From Desulfuromonas acetexigens (GTDB lineage Bacteria; Desulfobacterota; Desulfuromonadia; Desulfuromonadales; Trichloromonadaceae): a stretch of DNA of 64,000 nt. This document shows positions 54,762-64,000 of this stretch, one piece after another. Location of the stretch: assembly GCF_900111775.1 (NCBI RefSeq), contig NZ_FOJJ01000001.1, positions 62,001 to 126,000 of the forward strand. Direction: 5' to 3'. The position numbers were made by a program, and so were the translations under genes. The notes under the pieces were generated by a model. The model made no database searches. It was not told the origin of the DNA and saw only the letters and a list, made by a program, of their open reading frames with translations. Position 1 is the stretch's first letter; every line of letters starts with the position of its first letter.

Positions 54762-57013
54762 GGCAATGATGTCTCCGTCCGGGGGCTCCCGGGAAGGGTG
54801 AAATAGAAGACGGCGCCTTGATCGATCTCGGATTCGGCCCAGATACGACCGCCGTGTTTGTGAATGACCCGGGCGACGGTGGCCAGGCCGACGCCCGTGC
54901 CGGGAAAATCCTCCACCCGGTGCAGTCGTTGAAAGGGCACGAAGAGTTTTTCGGCGTAGCGCATGTCGAACCCGACGCCGTTGTCCCGGACGAAAAAGAC
55001 GGTTTCGTCGTCGATTGTCACACGGTCGAAGACAAGCCGGGCGTCGGTCTGCCGGGCGCTGTATTTCCAGGCATTGCCCAGCAGATTGTCGAGGGCGATG
55101 GCGAGCAGCTTGGGATCGCCCTCGGCTTGCAGGTCGGGCGTTATTTCCCAGGTCACTTGCCTTTGAGGTTCCTGCGCCGCCAAGCGCTGCAGGGCGGTTT
55201 CCGCCAGTCGGCTCAAATCGACGATCCGCCGCGACAGATCACTTCGAGAGACCCGCGAAAGGAGGAGCATATCCTCGATCAGCAGGCCCATGCGTTGGGC
55301 CGCCATGCGGATGCGTCCGAGGTAGTCGCGGCCGGTGTCGTCCAAGTGTTCCCAACAGTCTTCGAGCAGGGCCTGGGAAAAGCCGTCGATGCCTCGCAGC
55401 GGCGCCCGCAAGTCGTGGGAAACGCTGTAGGAGAAGGATTCGAGTTCCTTGTTGGCCGCCTCCAACTGGACGGTGCGTTCGTGGACCCGCTGTTCCAGGG
55501 TGATATTGAGCTCACGGATTTCTTCCTCGGCCCGTTTCTGCTCGGTCACATCCCAGAGGATGCCGGAAATCCGCCAAGGAGCTCCAAGATCGTTCCGATA
55601 GAGCTTGCCCCGCATGGTGAGATGCCGCCGCGTTTCGTCGGGGAGGATGACCTGAAACGTGGTCTCAAGGGGGACATCCTCCGTCGCTGTTCGCCGCAGG
55701 GTCTCGGCAAAGGGTTGTCGATCCTCTTCCGCGACCAGCGCGGCGACCCCGGAAAGATCGGTCGGCGCCGCCTCCGGAGCCAAGCCGAGAATACGGCGGG
55801 TCAGTTCGTCGCACAAAATTCGATCCTCGGCGATTTGCCAATGCCAGGATCCGAGATGGGCGGCCCTGAGGGCGAGATTGAGGCGTTCCTCGCTTTCGCG
55901 CAAGGCTTGTCGCGCCGCCCGTTCCCCGGTCTGATCGCGAAAGATCAGGACCGCGCCGCTGACCGTGCCCCGATCGTCGCGGATCGGCGCCGCGTTCGCT
56001 CCGACCGGCAAGCTGGAGCCGTCGCGAGCCATGAGCAGCAGCGGATGCTCCGGATCGTCGCCGCCGTCCCGCGGCGTATCCTCCAAAGTCCCGAGGTTCA
56101 CAGGTAAAGCGGTTTTTTCGTCATAAAGGCAAAGCACTTTTTCCAGGGGGCGGCCGAGGGCGTCCGCCACGGGCCAGCCGGTCAGTTGCTCGGCCACCCG
56201 GTTCATCCGCAGGATGCGCCCTTCGGTATCGGTGGAGATCATCCCTTCTCCGATGCTGCGCAGGGTGACGGCGAGTTGCTCATTGGTCGCGCGAAGCAGG
56301 TTTTCCGAGCTCGACAGACTGACCGATGCCGAATTGAGCGCCTGGGCTAGTTGTCGAACCTCTTCGGAGGAGGGCTTCAGGTCGATGGTCGCGCCCTTGT
56401 TGCTGTCGAGACTCAAGGCGAAGCGGGAAAGTTCCTCGATGGCTTTCACCGGACGACTCAGTACTCGCCCCAGTAAGGCCAATCCCAGGATCAGCGCGGG
56501 GATGCCGACGAGCAGACTGTTTTCCCAAACGGCTCGTTGCTGGGCGGCGATGGCTTCGAGGTCGAAGGTGATTCGCGCCCAACCGATCAAGCGGCCGGCA
56601 TTGATCGGCTGAAAAATCGTCAGGTGATCGTTCGCCACTTCCAGATATTCCACCGGGTTTTTGGGAAGGTTCAACGGCGGCGATAGCTGTTTGAGAAGTG
56701 GCGTTTCCTGTGGTGAACGTTCGACGAGGGTGATGACGGTGCCGTCGGCCTCGGCGATGAGGATCCCGGTGATGTCGGGTAGGGCCAGGGTGCGCATGGC
56801 GAAGGAATCGAGCCCGGCGAAATCCCCCACCACCAGCATTTCGGCGCAGCTTTCGGAGATATTTCGGCCCATGGCGGCGGCGTTGCGGCTCATGACCTCC
56901 TGGTGAATGCGAGCTTGCCGGGAACTGGTCACGGCGGCGTAGGTGAACAGAGAAAAAATCAGGATCAGGGCGCCGGCCAGAAAGAGTTGTCGGTGCAGAT
57001 GCAAGGGTCGCAT
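54758..57013 (-). CDS. Transmembrane PAS sensor histidine kinase
   Basis: The 751-aa protein has two membrane helices (about 10-28 and 165-185) around a ~140-aa periplasmic loop. Then follow a HAMP-like linker, two PAS domains (about 240-360 and 370-500; the second with PAC), and a HisKA core with His in [18 protein letters not shown]. The ATPase has [34 protein letters not shown] and [13 protein letters not shown]. The kinase domain resembles phytochrome-like kinases paired with Rcp1 regulators. Its periplasmic ligand may be the product of the upstream PhnD-like gene. Confidence 0.92.
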   Translation of the reverse strand: MRPLHLHRQLFLAGALILIFSLFTYAAVTSSRQARIHQEVMSRNAAAMGRNISESCAEMLVVGDFAGLDSFAMRTLALPDITGILIAEADGTVITLVERSPQETPLLKQLSPPLNLPKNPVEYLEVANDHLTIFQPINAGRLIGWARITFDLEAIAAQQRAVWENSLLVGIPALILGLALLGRVLSRPVKAIEELSRFALSLDSNKGATIDLKPSSEEVRQLAQALNSASVSLSSSENLLRATNEQLAVTLRSIGEGMISTDTEGRILRMNRVAEQLTGWPVADALGRPLEKVLCLYDEKTALPVNLGTLEDTPRDGGDDPEHPLLLMARDGSSLPVGANAAPIRDDRGTVSGAVLIFRDQTGERAARQALRESEERLNLALRAAHLGSWHWQIAEDRILCDELTRRILGLAPEAAPTDLSGVAALVAEEDRQPFAETLRRTATEDVPLETTFQVILPDETRRHLTMRGKLYRNDLGAPWRISGILWDVTEQKRAEEEIRELNITLEQRVHERTVQLEAANKELESFSYSVSHDLRAPLRGIDGFSQALLEDCWEHLDDTGRDYLGRIRMAAQRMGLLIEDMLLLSRVSRSDLSRRIVDLSRLAETALQRLAAQEPQRQVTWEITPDLQAEGDPKLLAIALDNLLGNAWKYSARQTDARLVFDRVTIDDETVFFVRDNGVGFDMRYAEKLFVPFQRLHRVEDFPGTGVGLATVARVIHKHGGRIWAESEIDQGAVFYFTLPGSPRTETSLP

Positions 57014-57030
57014 GAAATGCCTATCCGGAT

Positions 57031-57888
57031 TCAGGGCTCTGACGCGCAGGTTTCCGCGGTCAGGGTCTCCAGGTCGATTTCTTCGAGACTACGGTAATCC
57101 CGGTGGTAATCGGCCGGTATCGGATGGGCCAGGCCGATCGACTTGAGGAGAGATTCATGACGCGGATTCGCGCCGATAGCGAGGATCGTCTCAAGAAACC
57201 GTTCACGAACGTCCTGGGGAAGCCGGGGGTGGGCGGATAGCGGGTGGGGCGCCAGGGGGGCGGTCTGGTAGATGATCCGCATCCCTTCACGAATTTCATT
57301 GGAGGCGGTATCGAGGTTGACGTCGAGGGTCACGCCGGCGTCGGCCTTGCCGAGCAGCACGGTTTTGAAAACATTCTGGGTGCTTCCCTCGTAAAGGCGG
57401 ATAAAGCTGTATGCGAGCAGGTCGTGGTGCAGTCCGTCGCGAACAAAGACGCTACACAGATTTTTCGCCCCGACAAAAGCGATTTTTTTGTCGAGTAGAT
57501 CATTGACTTCGGTGACGGGGGAATCTTTTTTTACAAAAAGCACCCCTTTGAGCATGGCACTGCTCCGTACCAGGGGGAGATAACGCTGACTCCGCCAAGC
57601 CTGCACGGCCTGGGTGGAATTGGTAAAGATGAAATCGGGGAGACCGCTTTCGAGCTGCTCTTCGAACTCCTCCATTCCGGCAAACACCTTGAGTTCCAGT
57701 TTTAGACCGCTTTTCTGGGAAAGCAGTTCCAGAAAAGGCGTCCAGTCGCGGTACATGTCGACCGGCGGCCGTTGGGGAATGAGCGCGAGGGTGTAGGGGG
57801 CGGGCTTTTCCGCGCCGGCGGCGGTTTGAAGGAGTGCGCAGGCAAAATAAACAACCCCCAGGAACAACCGGGTCATCAGCGGTTTCAA
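57031..57888 (-). CDS. PhnD-like periplasmic binding protein
   Basis: The 285-aa protein has a signal peptide ([19 protein letters not shown]) and a type 2 periplasmic binding fold of the phosphate/phosphite/phosphonate group ([59 protein letters not shown]). No ABC permease or ATPase is nearby; two kinases flank it instead. It is probably a sensor subunit that presents a ligand to the transmembrane kinase. The start is TTG at 57888 after GGGAGGGG; an ATG at 57876 is a less well spaced option. Confidence 0.85.
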   Translation of the reverse strand: MKPLMTRLFLGVVYFACALLQTAAGAEKPAPYTLALIPQRPPVDMYRDWTPFLELLSQKSGLKLELKVFAGMEEFEEQLESGLPDFIFTNSTQAVQAWRSQRYLPLVRSSAMLKGVLFVKKDSPVTEVNDLLDKKIAFVGAKNLCSVFVRDGLHHDLLAYSFIRLYEGSTQNVFKTVLLGKADAGVTLDVNLDTASNEIREGMRIIYQTAPLAPHPLSAHPRLPQDVRERFLETILAIGANPRHESLLKSIGLAHPIPADYHRDYRSLEEIDLETLTAETCASEP

Positions 57889-57913
57889 AATCCCCTCCCT
57901 TGAAAAATGGTGG

Positions 57914-59401
57914 TCAGGCCTGCCGCGGCAGGGTGAAGGCGATCCGGGTTTCCTTGCCGGGGGTGCTTTCCAGCCGGATCTTGCCGCCGTGAGCCTCGAC
58001 GATCTGTTTGACGATGCTCAGTCCGAGTCCCAGGCCGCCCTTGGCCGTGTTCGAGGCATCGATCCGATAGAATTTATCGAAGACTTTTCCGATTTTGTCC
58101 GCCGCGATACCGACTCCCTCGTCGGCAACGGAACAGTGGAAATTTTCGCCGTCGACATCCGCTACCAGCCGAATCGTGCTTCCCGCGGGGGAGAATTTGA
58201 CGGAATTTTCCAGCAGGTTTTCCAGAACTTTGGAAATTTTCAGCGGATCGAGATACCAGCGGATCGTGGGATCGTCCGGCAGGGATAGCTCGAAAAAATG
58301 GTTCGGAGCCTGTTGCCGGAGGCGTTTCATCACGTCTTCGAACAGCGGCTCCAGCATGTGGAAATCGCGATGAATGGTCATCCCCTGACCGGATTCCATG
58401 CGCCCGAGATCGAGAAGTTCATCGACGATTGCCGCCAGTTGACGACTTTTGGCATGGGCGATTTCCAGGAATTCCCGTTGTTGTTCCGGTTCGGTGACCT
58501 GCATCAGGTCGTGCTGGAGGAGCAGTTCGAGGTAGCCGATGATGCTGGTGAGGGGGGTATTCAACTCGTGGGCGGCGGTGGAGATGAATTCGCTCTTCAG
58601 TCGCTCCAGTTCCCGTTCGTAAGTGACGTCGCGCAGAACCGTCACCGATCCGCTCGGTTCTCCCCGCGCGTCCTTCATCCGCGAGGTCCGGGCCTCGATG
58701 ACCAAGGGCGACCGGCCGTCCCGACGGGACAGTTCCAAATGGGTTTTTACGGGGTCCTCGATAGCGATGCGGGCTTGGAGAATCTGGTCGAGCAGACTTT
58801 TCTCGCGGATGACCTGAGCGACCTGACGCTGGATCGCCGTTTCCGAGGACAGACCAAGAAGGCTTTCGGCCCCGGGATTGATCAGCACCACCCGCTGTTC
58901 CTCGTCGCAAACGATCAATCCGTCCGGCACCGAGCGGATGATATGCTCGATCTTGCTTCGGGCGGCCTCTTCCTGGCGTCGGGATTCACTCAGGGCCGTC
59001 TCGGCGGCGATTCTTTCGCGACGGACGGCGGCCTCGGTCAATTCGCGGCGCAGGACCGGAGCCAAGCGAGTTAGGTTTTCTTTGTATACGTAATCCTTGG
59101 CCCCGGCCCGCATCAGTCGCACCGCCGTCTCTTCGCCGATGGCTCCGGAAATGATGATGAAGGGGATATCCAGGCCGCTTTCGGTGAGAATTTCCAGGGC
59201 TTGCAGACCGTCGAAAGCGGGAAGGGAATAGTCGGAAAGAATCACATCCCAGCCCCCTCGCGGCAGGGCCCGCCGGAGCTCCTCGACGGTGTCGACGCGG
59301 GTCGCGGCGACCGCGAAACCGTTTTTGCGGAGCTCCCGCAGGATAAGCTCGGTGTCGTCCGCCGAATCTTCAATCAACAACAGTTGGAGGAGATTGTTCA
59401 T
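57914..59401 (-). CDS. Receiver-PAS sensor histidine kinase
   Basis: The 495-aa soluble protein has a receiver (acidic Glu11/Asp12, phospho-Asp57 in WDVILSDYSLP) and a PAS domain (about 155-265). The HisKA core has AAHELNTPLTSIIGYLELL (His about 285), and the HATPase has ENLLENSVKFSPAGS, DEGVGIAADKIGKVF and GGLGLGLSIVKQI. I use ATG 59401; a TTG five codons upstream is possible. It is the first gene of the four-gene signalling operon, 25 bp before the PhnD-like gene. Confidence 0.9.
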   Translation of the reverse strand: MNNLLQLLLIEDSADDTELILRELRKNGFAVAATRVDTVEELRRALPRGGWDVILSDYSLPAFDGLQALEILTESGLDIPFIIISGAIGEETAVRLMRAGAKDYVYKENLTRLAPVLRRELTEAAVRRERIAAETALSESRRQEEAARSKIEHIIRSVPDGLIVCDEEQRVVLINPGAESLLGLSSETAIQRQVAQVIREKSLLDQILQARIAIEDPVKTHLELSRRDGRSPLVIEARTSRMKDARGEPSGSVTVLRDVTYERELERLKSEFISTAAHELNTPLTSIIGYLELLLQHDLMQVTEPEQQREFLEIAHAKSRQLAAIVDELLDLGRMESGQGMTIHRDFHMLEPLFEDVMKRLRQQAPNHFFELSLPDDPTIRWYLDPLKISKVLENLLENSVKFSPAGSTIRLVADVDGENFHCSVADEGVGIAADKIGKVFDKFYRIDASNTAKGGLGLGLSIVKQIVEAHGGKIRLESTPGKETRIAFTLPRQA

Positions 59402-59521
59402 CGCGGCCGCTCGCAATGACGGATTAAAAGGAAAAATCTACTTCAAGGGTAAATTGACCAGGCCGAATGTCAAGCAAGCGAGGGGGGCGGAACGCTCTCC
59501 CCTCGCCACGGCCAAGTTCGC

Positions 59522-61783
59522 TCATGAGGCATCGGCCGGCGCCGGGAGAATCAGCTGCTCGATCCGACGGGCCGCTTCCGTGTCCGCCAGCACCAGCAGG
59601 GCGTCATCGGCGAGGATTTCCGTCTGGCCGTTCGGGACGACGAACTCATCGTTGCGGGAGATGGTGATCAACAGCGTTCCCCGCGGCAGCCCCAACTCGG
59701 AAAGTTTTTTGCCTAGCGCCGGTGAAGTTGTTGGTACATGGATTTCGGTAATGCGGGTGCGGGGGATGCTCAGTCCGCTCTGATCGCGGCGGGCGTCCAT
59801 CAGGATCGCTTCGGTTTCGATGACGCTGACGCCCGAGGCGAGCAACATGAGGCGAGCCATCGCGTAGGCGATCTCCATCTCGCCGTAGATGCATTGCGTC
59901 TGGGGAAAGGCGCAGAGCTGATTGAACTCGGCGGGTTGGTGGACGCGGATGACGATCTCGATCGCCGGGTTCACCTGACGTGCGTACTCGACGGCGCGGC
60001 GCACGGTAATAGGCTCCGCCGAGGTAATGAGCAGAAGCCGTGCGTCGGCGATCCCCGCGCTTTCAAGTAAAGCCGGCTTGCCGCCTTCGCCGTGAATCAC
60101 CGGCACTCCCGCGCGGCGCAGCCTTTCAACGGTTGTCAAATCCTGCTCGATGACGATGAACGGCAGCTGGCGCCGGCGCAGGAAACCGGCCAGTACGGCA
60201 CCGACGCGGCCGTGGCCGATCAGAATCGCTTTTTTGGGCCCGGCGGCGGCATCATCTTCCGCTCGCGGCGACAGGATCGGTTCGACATCGAGGATCCGGG
60301 AGGTGGGCTCGTCGGGATCGATCGGCCGTTCAAAGGGTTGCAGCAGGGCCGCGCGGACCGATTCTTCATCGTCGGCGCGCGCCAGAACGGTCACCTGATC
60401 CCAGCCGAGCAGGCGGGTGTGGCCGGTCGGAGCGACGACCTCGCGGCCCCGGGTGATCAGGGTAATCAAGGCGCGGGGCGGGAGAGCCAGGTCGCGAATC
60501 CGTTGCCCCGGCCGGCCTTGCGGACCGGGCAGGTCGATGACGAAGAGATCGAGGTCGCTATGGGCCATCGCCACCAGTTCGAGGCCGTAACGCGGCTGCG
60601 GCCGCGCCGGTTCCGACAGGCCGAGGCGGCGGGCCAGAACGCCGAGGGTCGACCCTTGCATGGAAATCGAGAGCAGGACGGCGAAGAAGACGAGATTGAA
60701 CACTTCTTCGCCGATGGGAAGGCCGGCGGCCATGGGATAGGTCGCCAGGACGATGGGAACCGCGCCGCGCAGGCCGGCCCAGCACATGAAGTGACGCTCT
60801 CGGATCCCGATCTTCATGCCGATGGTGCCGAGCCACACGGCGGCGGGTCGGGCGATGAATGTCAGCACCAAAAACAGGATAATCCCGTTGATCCACAACG
60901 TCGACCATTGTCTGGGAAAGACCAGGAGGCCCATCATCACGAATACGCCAATGTTGGCAATCATCGACAAAGCGGCCGAAAAATTGCGAATGCCCTGTTT
61001 GTAGATGAAATGCTGGTTTCCCATGACGAAGCCGGCAGTGAATGCCGCGAGCATGCCGCTCGCCTGAGCAAGCTCGGAGACGCCGTAGGTCAGGAGAACG
61101 ACCGCGAGCAAGAGGACGTAGTAATAGCCGCGCTCTTGTGGATTCAATCGGTTGAAGATCGCCAGCGCGCCGCGTGCCATTAACCAGCCGATCAGCGGTC
61201 CTGCCAGGAACTTCCACAGGAATAACGGCACGATCAGCAAGCCGCCGCTTGAACCGGTGGACAATCCCTCCACGACGACGAGGGTCAGAAGGATGGCCAT
61301 AGGGTCGTTCGCCGCGCTTTCGATCTCGATGGTCGACGACAGTTTGGAGGGTAGCGACTGGCGGCGCAGGATCGAAAAGGTCGCCGCCGCATCGGTTGAG
61401 GAGATAAGCACGGCGAGCAGCAGGGACATCGCCGTCTCCCACCCCAGCACAAAGTGGAGAAAGGCGAAGGTCGTCGCGGCGGTCAGGATGACGCCCCAGG
61501 TCGCCATCCCTCCAGCCGGCAGCGCAACCGCCTTGAAGTCGGTTCGTTTGGTCGCGAGCCCGCCATGAAAGAGGATGAATACCAGAGCGGCATTCGCCAG
61601 GTTGTTGGCCGCTTCAACATTGTCGAAGTGCCAGATGCCGAGGACATCGCTTCCAGCGGCAATCCCGACGCCGAGAGCGACCAAAATCACCGGGACGCTC
61701 CAGCGATCGAGCCACACCGCCGCAAGCACCACGCCGAGGAGGAGAAGGGGAACGACGAGATAAAGAAAATCCATATTTTCCAT
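59522..61783 (-). CDS. CPA1-type K+(Na+)/H+ antiporter with TrkA-N domain (NhaP2-like)
   Basis: The 753-aa protein has a CPA1 membrane domain of about twelve helices (to about 390; SSTDAAATFSILRR and ESAANDPMAILLTLVVVEGL include the ion-site acidic residues). A regulatory TrkA-C-like segment follows (about 405-490), then a TrkA-N NAD-binding domain (about 515-640; AILIGHGRVGAVLAGFLRRR) and a further TrkA-C part. It resembles NhaP2/CvrA. It exports K+ or Na+ and is likely gated by a nucleotide. It follows the universal stress protein gene by 8 bp. Confidence 0.9.
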   Translation of the reverse strand: MENMDFLYLVVPLLLLGVVLAAVWLDRWSVPVILVALGVGIAAGSDVLGIWHFDNVEAANNLANAALVFILFHGGLATKRTDFKAVALPAGGMATWGVILTAATTFAFLHFVLGWETAMSLLLAVLISSTDAAATFSILRRQSLPSKLSSTIEIESAANDPMAILLTLVVVEGLSTGSSGGLLIVPLFLWKFLAGPLIGWLMARGALAIFNRLNPQERGYYYVLLLAVVLLTYGVSELAQASGMLAAFTAGFVMGNQHFIYKQGIRNFSAALSMIANIGVFVMMGLLVFPRQWSTLWINGIILFLVLTFIARPAAVWLGTIGMKIGIRERHFMCWAGLRGAVPIVLATYPMAAGLPIGEEVFNLVFFAVLLSISMQGSTLGVLARRLGLSEPARPQPRYGLELVAMAHSDLDLFVIDLPGPQGRPGQRIRDLALPPRALITLITRGREVVAPTGHTRLLGWDQVTVLARADDEESVRAALLQPFERPIDPDEPTSRILDVEPILSPRAEDDAAAGPKKAILIGHGRVGAVLAGFLRRRQLPFIVIEQDLTTVERLRRAGVPVIHGEGGKPALLESAGIADARLLLITSAEPITVRRAVEYARQVNPAIEIVIRVHQPAEFNQLCAFPQTQCIYGEMEIAYAMARLMLLASGVSVIETEAILMDARRDQSGLSIPRTRITEIHVPTTSPALGKKLSELGLPRGTLLITISRNDEFVVPNGQTEILADDALLVLADTEAARRIEQLILPAPADAS

Positions 61784-61791
61784 GTAGGGGA

Positions 61792-62670
61792 TCAGGCCTT
61801 GTGGCCGCGAATTACCAGGGCGTCGCAGGGGAGGGCGGAAACGACGCGCTTGGCGACGCTGCCGACGAAGGCCTCGGGCAAGAGGCCCCGTACCCGGGAA
61901 CCGAGAACGACCAGGTCGATGGAGGAGCTTTCGACCAGTTCTTGCAGCAGTTCGGTCAGATTGCCCCCCTCGATCAGCACGTCGAAACGCGCGCGCTGCT
62001 CCGCGGGGAGGTTGACGGTATCAAGAAAGGCCAGATATTCCCGCCGCGCTGCCAGGCGCATCTGCTCGCGATAGCTTTCCACATCCTCTACCGCGTAGGA
62101 GCCGGGGGCGCCGTGGGCGTGGAGAAGGCGCAGGGTCCGGTCGGGGAAAAAGGCGGCGGCGGCTTCCAGCGCCTGGCGCGAGGCGTCGGAATAGTCCGCG
62201 GCGACGACGATGTTGTTGTAGGGGCCGTGGACCCGGTCGGTGACGATGAGCAGGGGGATCAGGGAGCCGCGCATGAGTTCGTCCACGGTTTCGCCGAGGG
62301 TGAAGCGCCCGAGCATTTCGTTGCGGGCGACGCCGGTGACGATGAGATCGCAGCCCTCTTCCCGGGCGATGCGTAAAACCGTCTTCGAGGGATGCCCTTC
62401 TTCGATGCGCACGGCGACCCGGTTTCCGCCTTGCACCAGGGCATTGAGAAGCTGCCGTTTGGCGCTTTCGATAAGGCGGTTGTCGGGCCGGGACTGAGGG
62501 GAGAAACGGGTGCGCCGAGCCAGGCGTGTCTTGGGTTGCCGCTCGAGGACATGCACAACCAGTAATTTACAATCGTATTGATGAGCCAAGGCCAGGGCGC
62601 GGGCCTCGGCCCGGTCGCTGCGGGCGCTGAAATCGGTGGCCAGAAGGATTTTGCGGGGGGGGATGGACAT
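61792..62670 (-). CDS. Tandem-domain universal stress protein
   Basis: The 292-aa protein contains two UspA domains (about 1-145 and 150-290). Each ends with the Usp nucleotide-loop pattern: VTGVARNEMLGRFTLGETVDEL and VLGSRVRGLLPEAFVGSVAKRVV. GAGGAGAAATC precedes the ATG. The antiporter gene follows after 8 bp, so the two are likely co-expressed in stress or pH adaptation. Confidence 0.92.
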   Translation of the reverse strand: MSIPPRKILLATDFSARSDRAEARALALAHQYDCKLLVVHVLERQPKTRLARRTRFSPQSRPDNRLIESAKRQLLNALVQGGNRVAVRIEEGHPSKTVLRIAREEGCDLIVTGVARNEMLGRFTLGETVDELMRGSLIPLLIVTDRVHGPYNNIVVAADYSDASRQALEAAAAFFPDRTLRLLHAHGAPGSYAVEDVESYREQMRLAARREYLAFLDTVNLPAEQRARFDVLIEGGNLTELLQELVESSSIDLVVLGSRVRGLLPEAFVGSVAKRVVSALPCDALVIRGHKA

Positions 62671-62868
62671 GATTTCTCCTCGGATTATCCACGGCGGTAG
62701 TGACTGCCCGGAAACTATAGCAGAGTGCGACGGCAGGCGGAAGGGATTTCCGCCCGGCGAAACAGGTCCCTGGCGTCGTGAATATTTAATGCTTGGCCTT
62801 TGCCCGGCAAGCTCTTTACAATACCCCCCTATCCCTGCCTGTCGCTGAGAATCCCCGGGAGTTCACCT

Positions 62869-64000
62869 TTGTCCGAGACTTTGCCCACGACCACCGTTGC
62901 CGAAGAGGATTTTCAGGGGCTGTTGCACCGCCTGGCCGGCAACCGCAGTGGTGATGCCCTCGAAACCCTGGTCATGGTCGTCGATTGGCTGCGCCCCAAG
63001 ACTCCGGAGAACAAGGGGTGGGCCGAAGGGCGCATGAATTATCTGACAATCGCCCTGGAGTCGTCTGATCTCCTGCCGCCGCCGGTTCTCGACGGCCTCC
63101 GGCACTGGCTGGGGAAGACGCAGTTTTTCAATGCCTTCGCTGGCCTCGGGGTTTTTTCCCGGCGGGGATTCGTGCGGGAATTCGCCGAGCGCTGTCACGA
63201 ACATATCAGTCCCACTCCACCGGCGCATAACTATCTGCGGGATATTCTCCCCTTGGTCTTTCATCAGGAAACGGACCCCCGTTGGGTCGCTTCCGTCTCG
63301 GATGAATCCTGGAGCCGGCTCTTTCTGGCGGTACGCCGCGCCCTGGTTCTGCCGGGGCGTCCCGATCCGGCGTTGACCCCCATTGAGGCCGCCCTGTACG
63401 CCATGGAGATGCTCTCCATCTGGGGTGCCGCCGAAGAGCTCGAACCGGAGTTGATGCGTCTCGATCCCGAGCTCTCGCAAAGTGATTCGGCTTTTGTCGC
63501 GCTACAACGGGAAATCGCCCTCTATGTTGAGCAGGCGCGCGCCCGGCTTAATCAGCCCGATCTTCCCGAAAGCGACGACAGTCACGCCCGGGTGCTGCTC
63601 GACCAATGTCGCGAGCAGCTCGCCCGTTTCCGCAAAAAAATCCTGACCCGGGGGACAACCATCTCCCTGGCCCATCTCCTCGAACGGCTGGATCAGACTT
63701 TCACTCGCATCGAGGATCTGCTCGACGTGCTTTCCCTCGACCCCGCCGTCGGCGGCGCGGCCCGAGGGCGCCTTTTCAAGCGCCTGGTGCAGGCCAGTTC
63801 CGAACGTCACAGCCCGCGCCTGCTCTGGCAGCGCAATGTGCGGCTGTTGGCCCGCAACATCACCGAAAGCGCCAGCAACCACGGGGAACATTACATTACC
63901 CGCGACGGCCGCGAATATCTGGCCATGCTCCGTTCTGCGGCAGGGGCGGGAGTGCTCATCGCGCTGATGGCCCTGCTCAAGCTGTGGATCGTCGAGCTGC
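62869..64000 (+). CDS. Membrane protein of the Gcr (site-specific recombinase) family, partial
   Basis: An uninterrupted frame from TTG 62869 (GGGAG seven bases upstream) runs off the right edge, giving 377 residues with no stop. The N-terminal ~330 residues are helical and charged. The motif NITESASNHGEHYITRDGRE (about 335-355) is followed by AMLRSAAGAGVLIALMALLK, the start of a membrane region. This arrangement is that of the PF10136 family, called site-specific recombinase after gonococcal Gcr. The family has no known recombinase fold and is in fact an integral membrane protein. Function is unknown. Confidence 0.75.
   Translation, partial: MSETLPTTTVAEEDFQGLLHRLAGNRSGDALETLVMVVDWLRPKTPENKGWAEGRMNYLTIALESSDLLPPPVLDGLRHWLGKTQFFNAFAGLGVFSRRGFVREFAERCHEHISPTPPAHNYLRDILPLVFHQETDPRWVASVSDESWSRLFLAVRRALVLPGRPDPALTPIEAALYAMEMLSIWGAAEELEPELMRLDPELSQSDSAFVALQREIALYVEQARARLNQPDLPESDDSHARVLLDQCREQLARFRKKILTRGTTISLAHLLERLDQTFTRIEDLLDVLSLDPAVGGAARGRLFKRLVQASSERHSPRLLWQRNVRLLARNITESASNHGEHYITRDGREYLAMLRSAAGAGVLIALMALLKLWIVEL

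Overview
The window is GC-rich DNA with densely packed genes from a Gram-negative anaerobe. It most resembles Desulfuromonadales/Geobacterales (the old Deltaproteobacteria). The reasons are a Leu-type T-box leader on leuA, a cysE-iscR-iscS-iscU operon, a selenocysteine peroxiredoxin, class I iron-sulfur fumarase, type IV pilin with ABC-transporter genes, and many sensor kinases. No rRNA or tRNA gene was seen. Species cannot be fixed from the sequence alone.

Layout. 1-2521: the end of an ABC ATPase, its permease, a membrane-anchored protein and a type IV pilin. 2589-4451: two toxin-antitoxin modules (RHH/VapC on +, Phd/PIN on -) set among short hairpin repeats. 4541-9815 (-): two unusual Hsp70-like proteins with a DUF2760 membrane protein. 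10007-16669 (-): a membrane-anchored protein, a pseudo-receiver/J-like/TPR protein, an MFS exporter, a DsbC-like oxidoreductase, a cysteine-cluster protein, and an SPFH/NfeD pair. 16824-25359: Bpt aminoacyl-transferase, an unknown 473-aa protein, a KefB-like antiporter, a carbonic-anhydrase-like protein, a thioredoxin-like lipoprotein with CcdA, and an odd subtilase. 25466-28826: fumarase and threonine deaminase, divergent. 28977-34003: a receiver-GAF-PAS kinase, then cysE-iscR-iscS-iscU behind a strong IscR-type operator. 34112-38155: T-box, leuA, leuC, leuD. 38327-42902: a CBS/DUF294 protein, small membrane proteins, the selenoprotein, a lipoprotein, and purB.

43303-53200 is a complete type I-C CRISPR-Cas locus: cas3-cas5c-cas8c-cas7c-cas4-X-cas1-cas2, then a leader and an array of 16 repeats (37 nt) and 15 spacers. 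X is an extra 277-aa BRO-N protein. It is stop/start coupled to cas4 on one side and cas1 on the other, and its C-terminal half resembles DinD. That embedded gene is the best candidate here for an undescribed function. The other standout is the in-frame UGA at 40419, exactly at the peroxidatic cysteine position of a lipoprotein peroxiredoxin.

53379-62670 (-) holds an EamA transporter, a four-gene signalling operon (receiver-PAS kinase, PhnD-like binding protein, transmembrane PAS kinase, single-domain response regulator), a CPA1 antiporter with a TrkA domain, and a universal stress protein. The window ends in a partial gene of the membrane-protein family annotated as site-specific recombinase (Gcr). 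Several dispersed palindromic elements recur, some as inverted copies tens of kilobases apart. All identifications are by eye from motifs and remembered family sequences; no database search or folding program was run.
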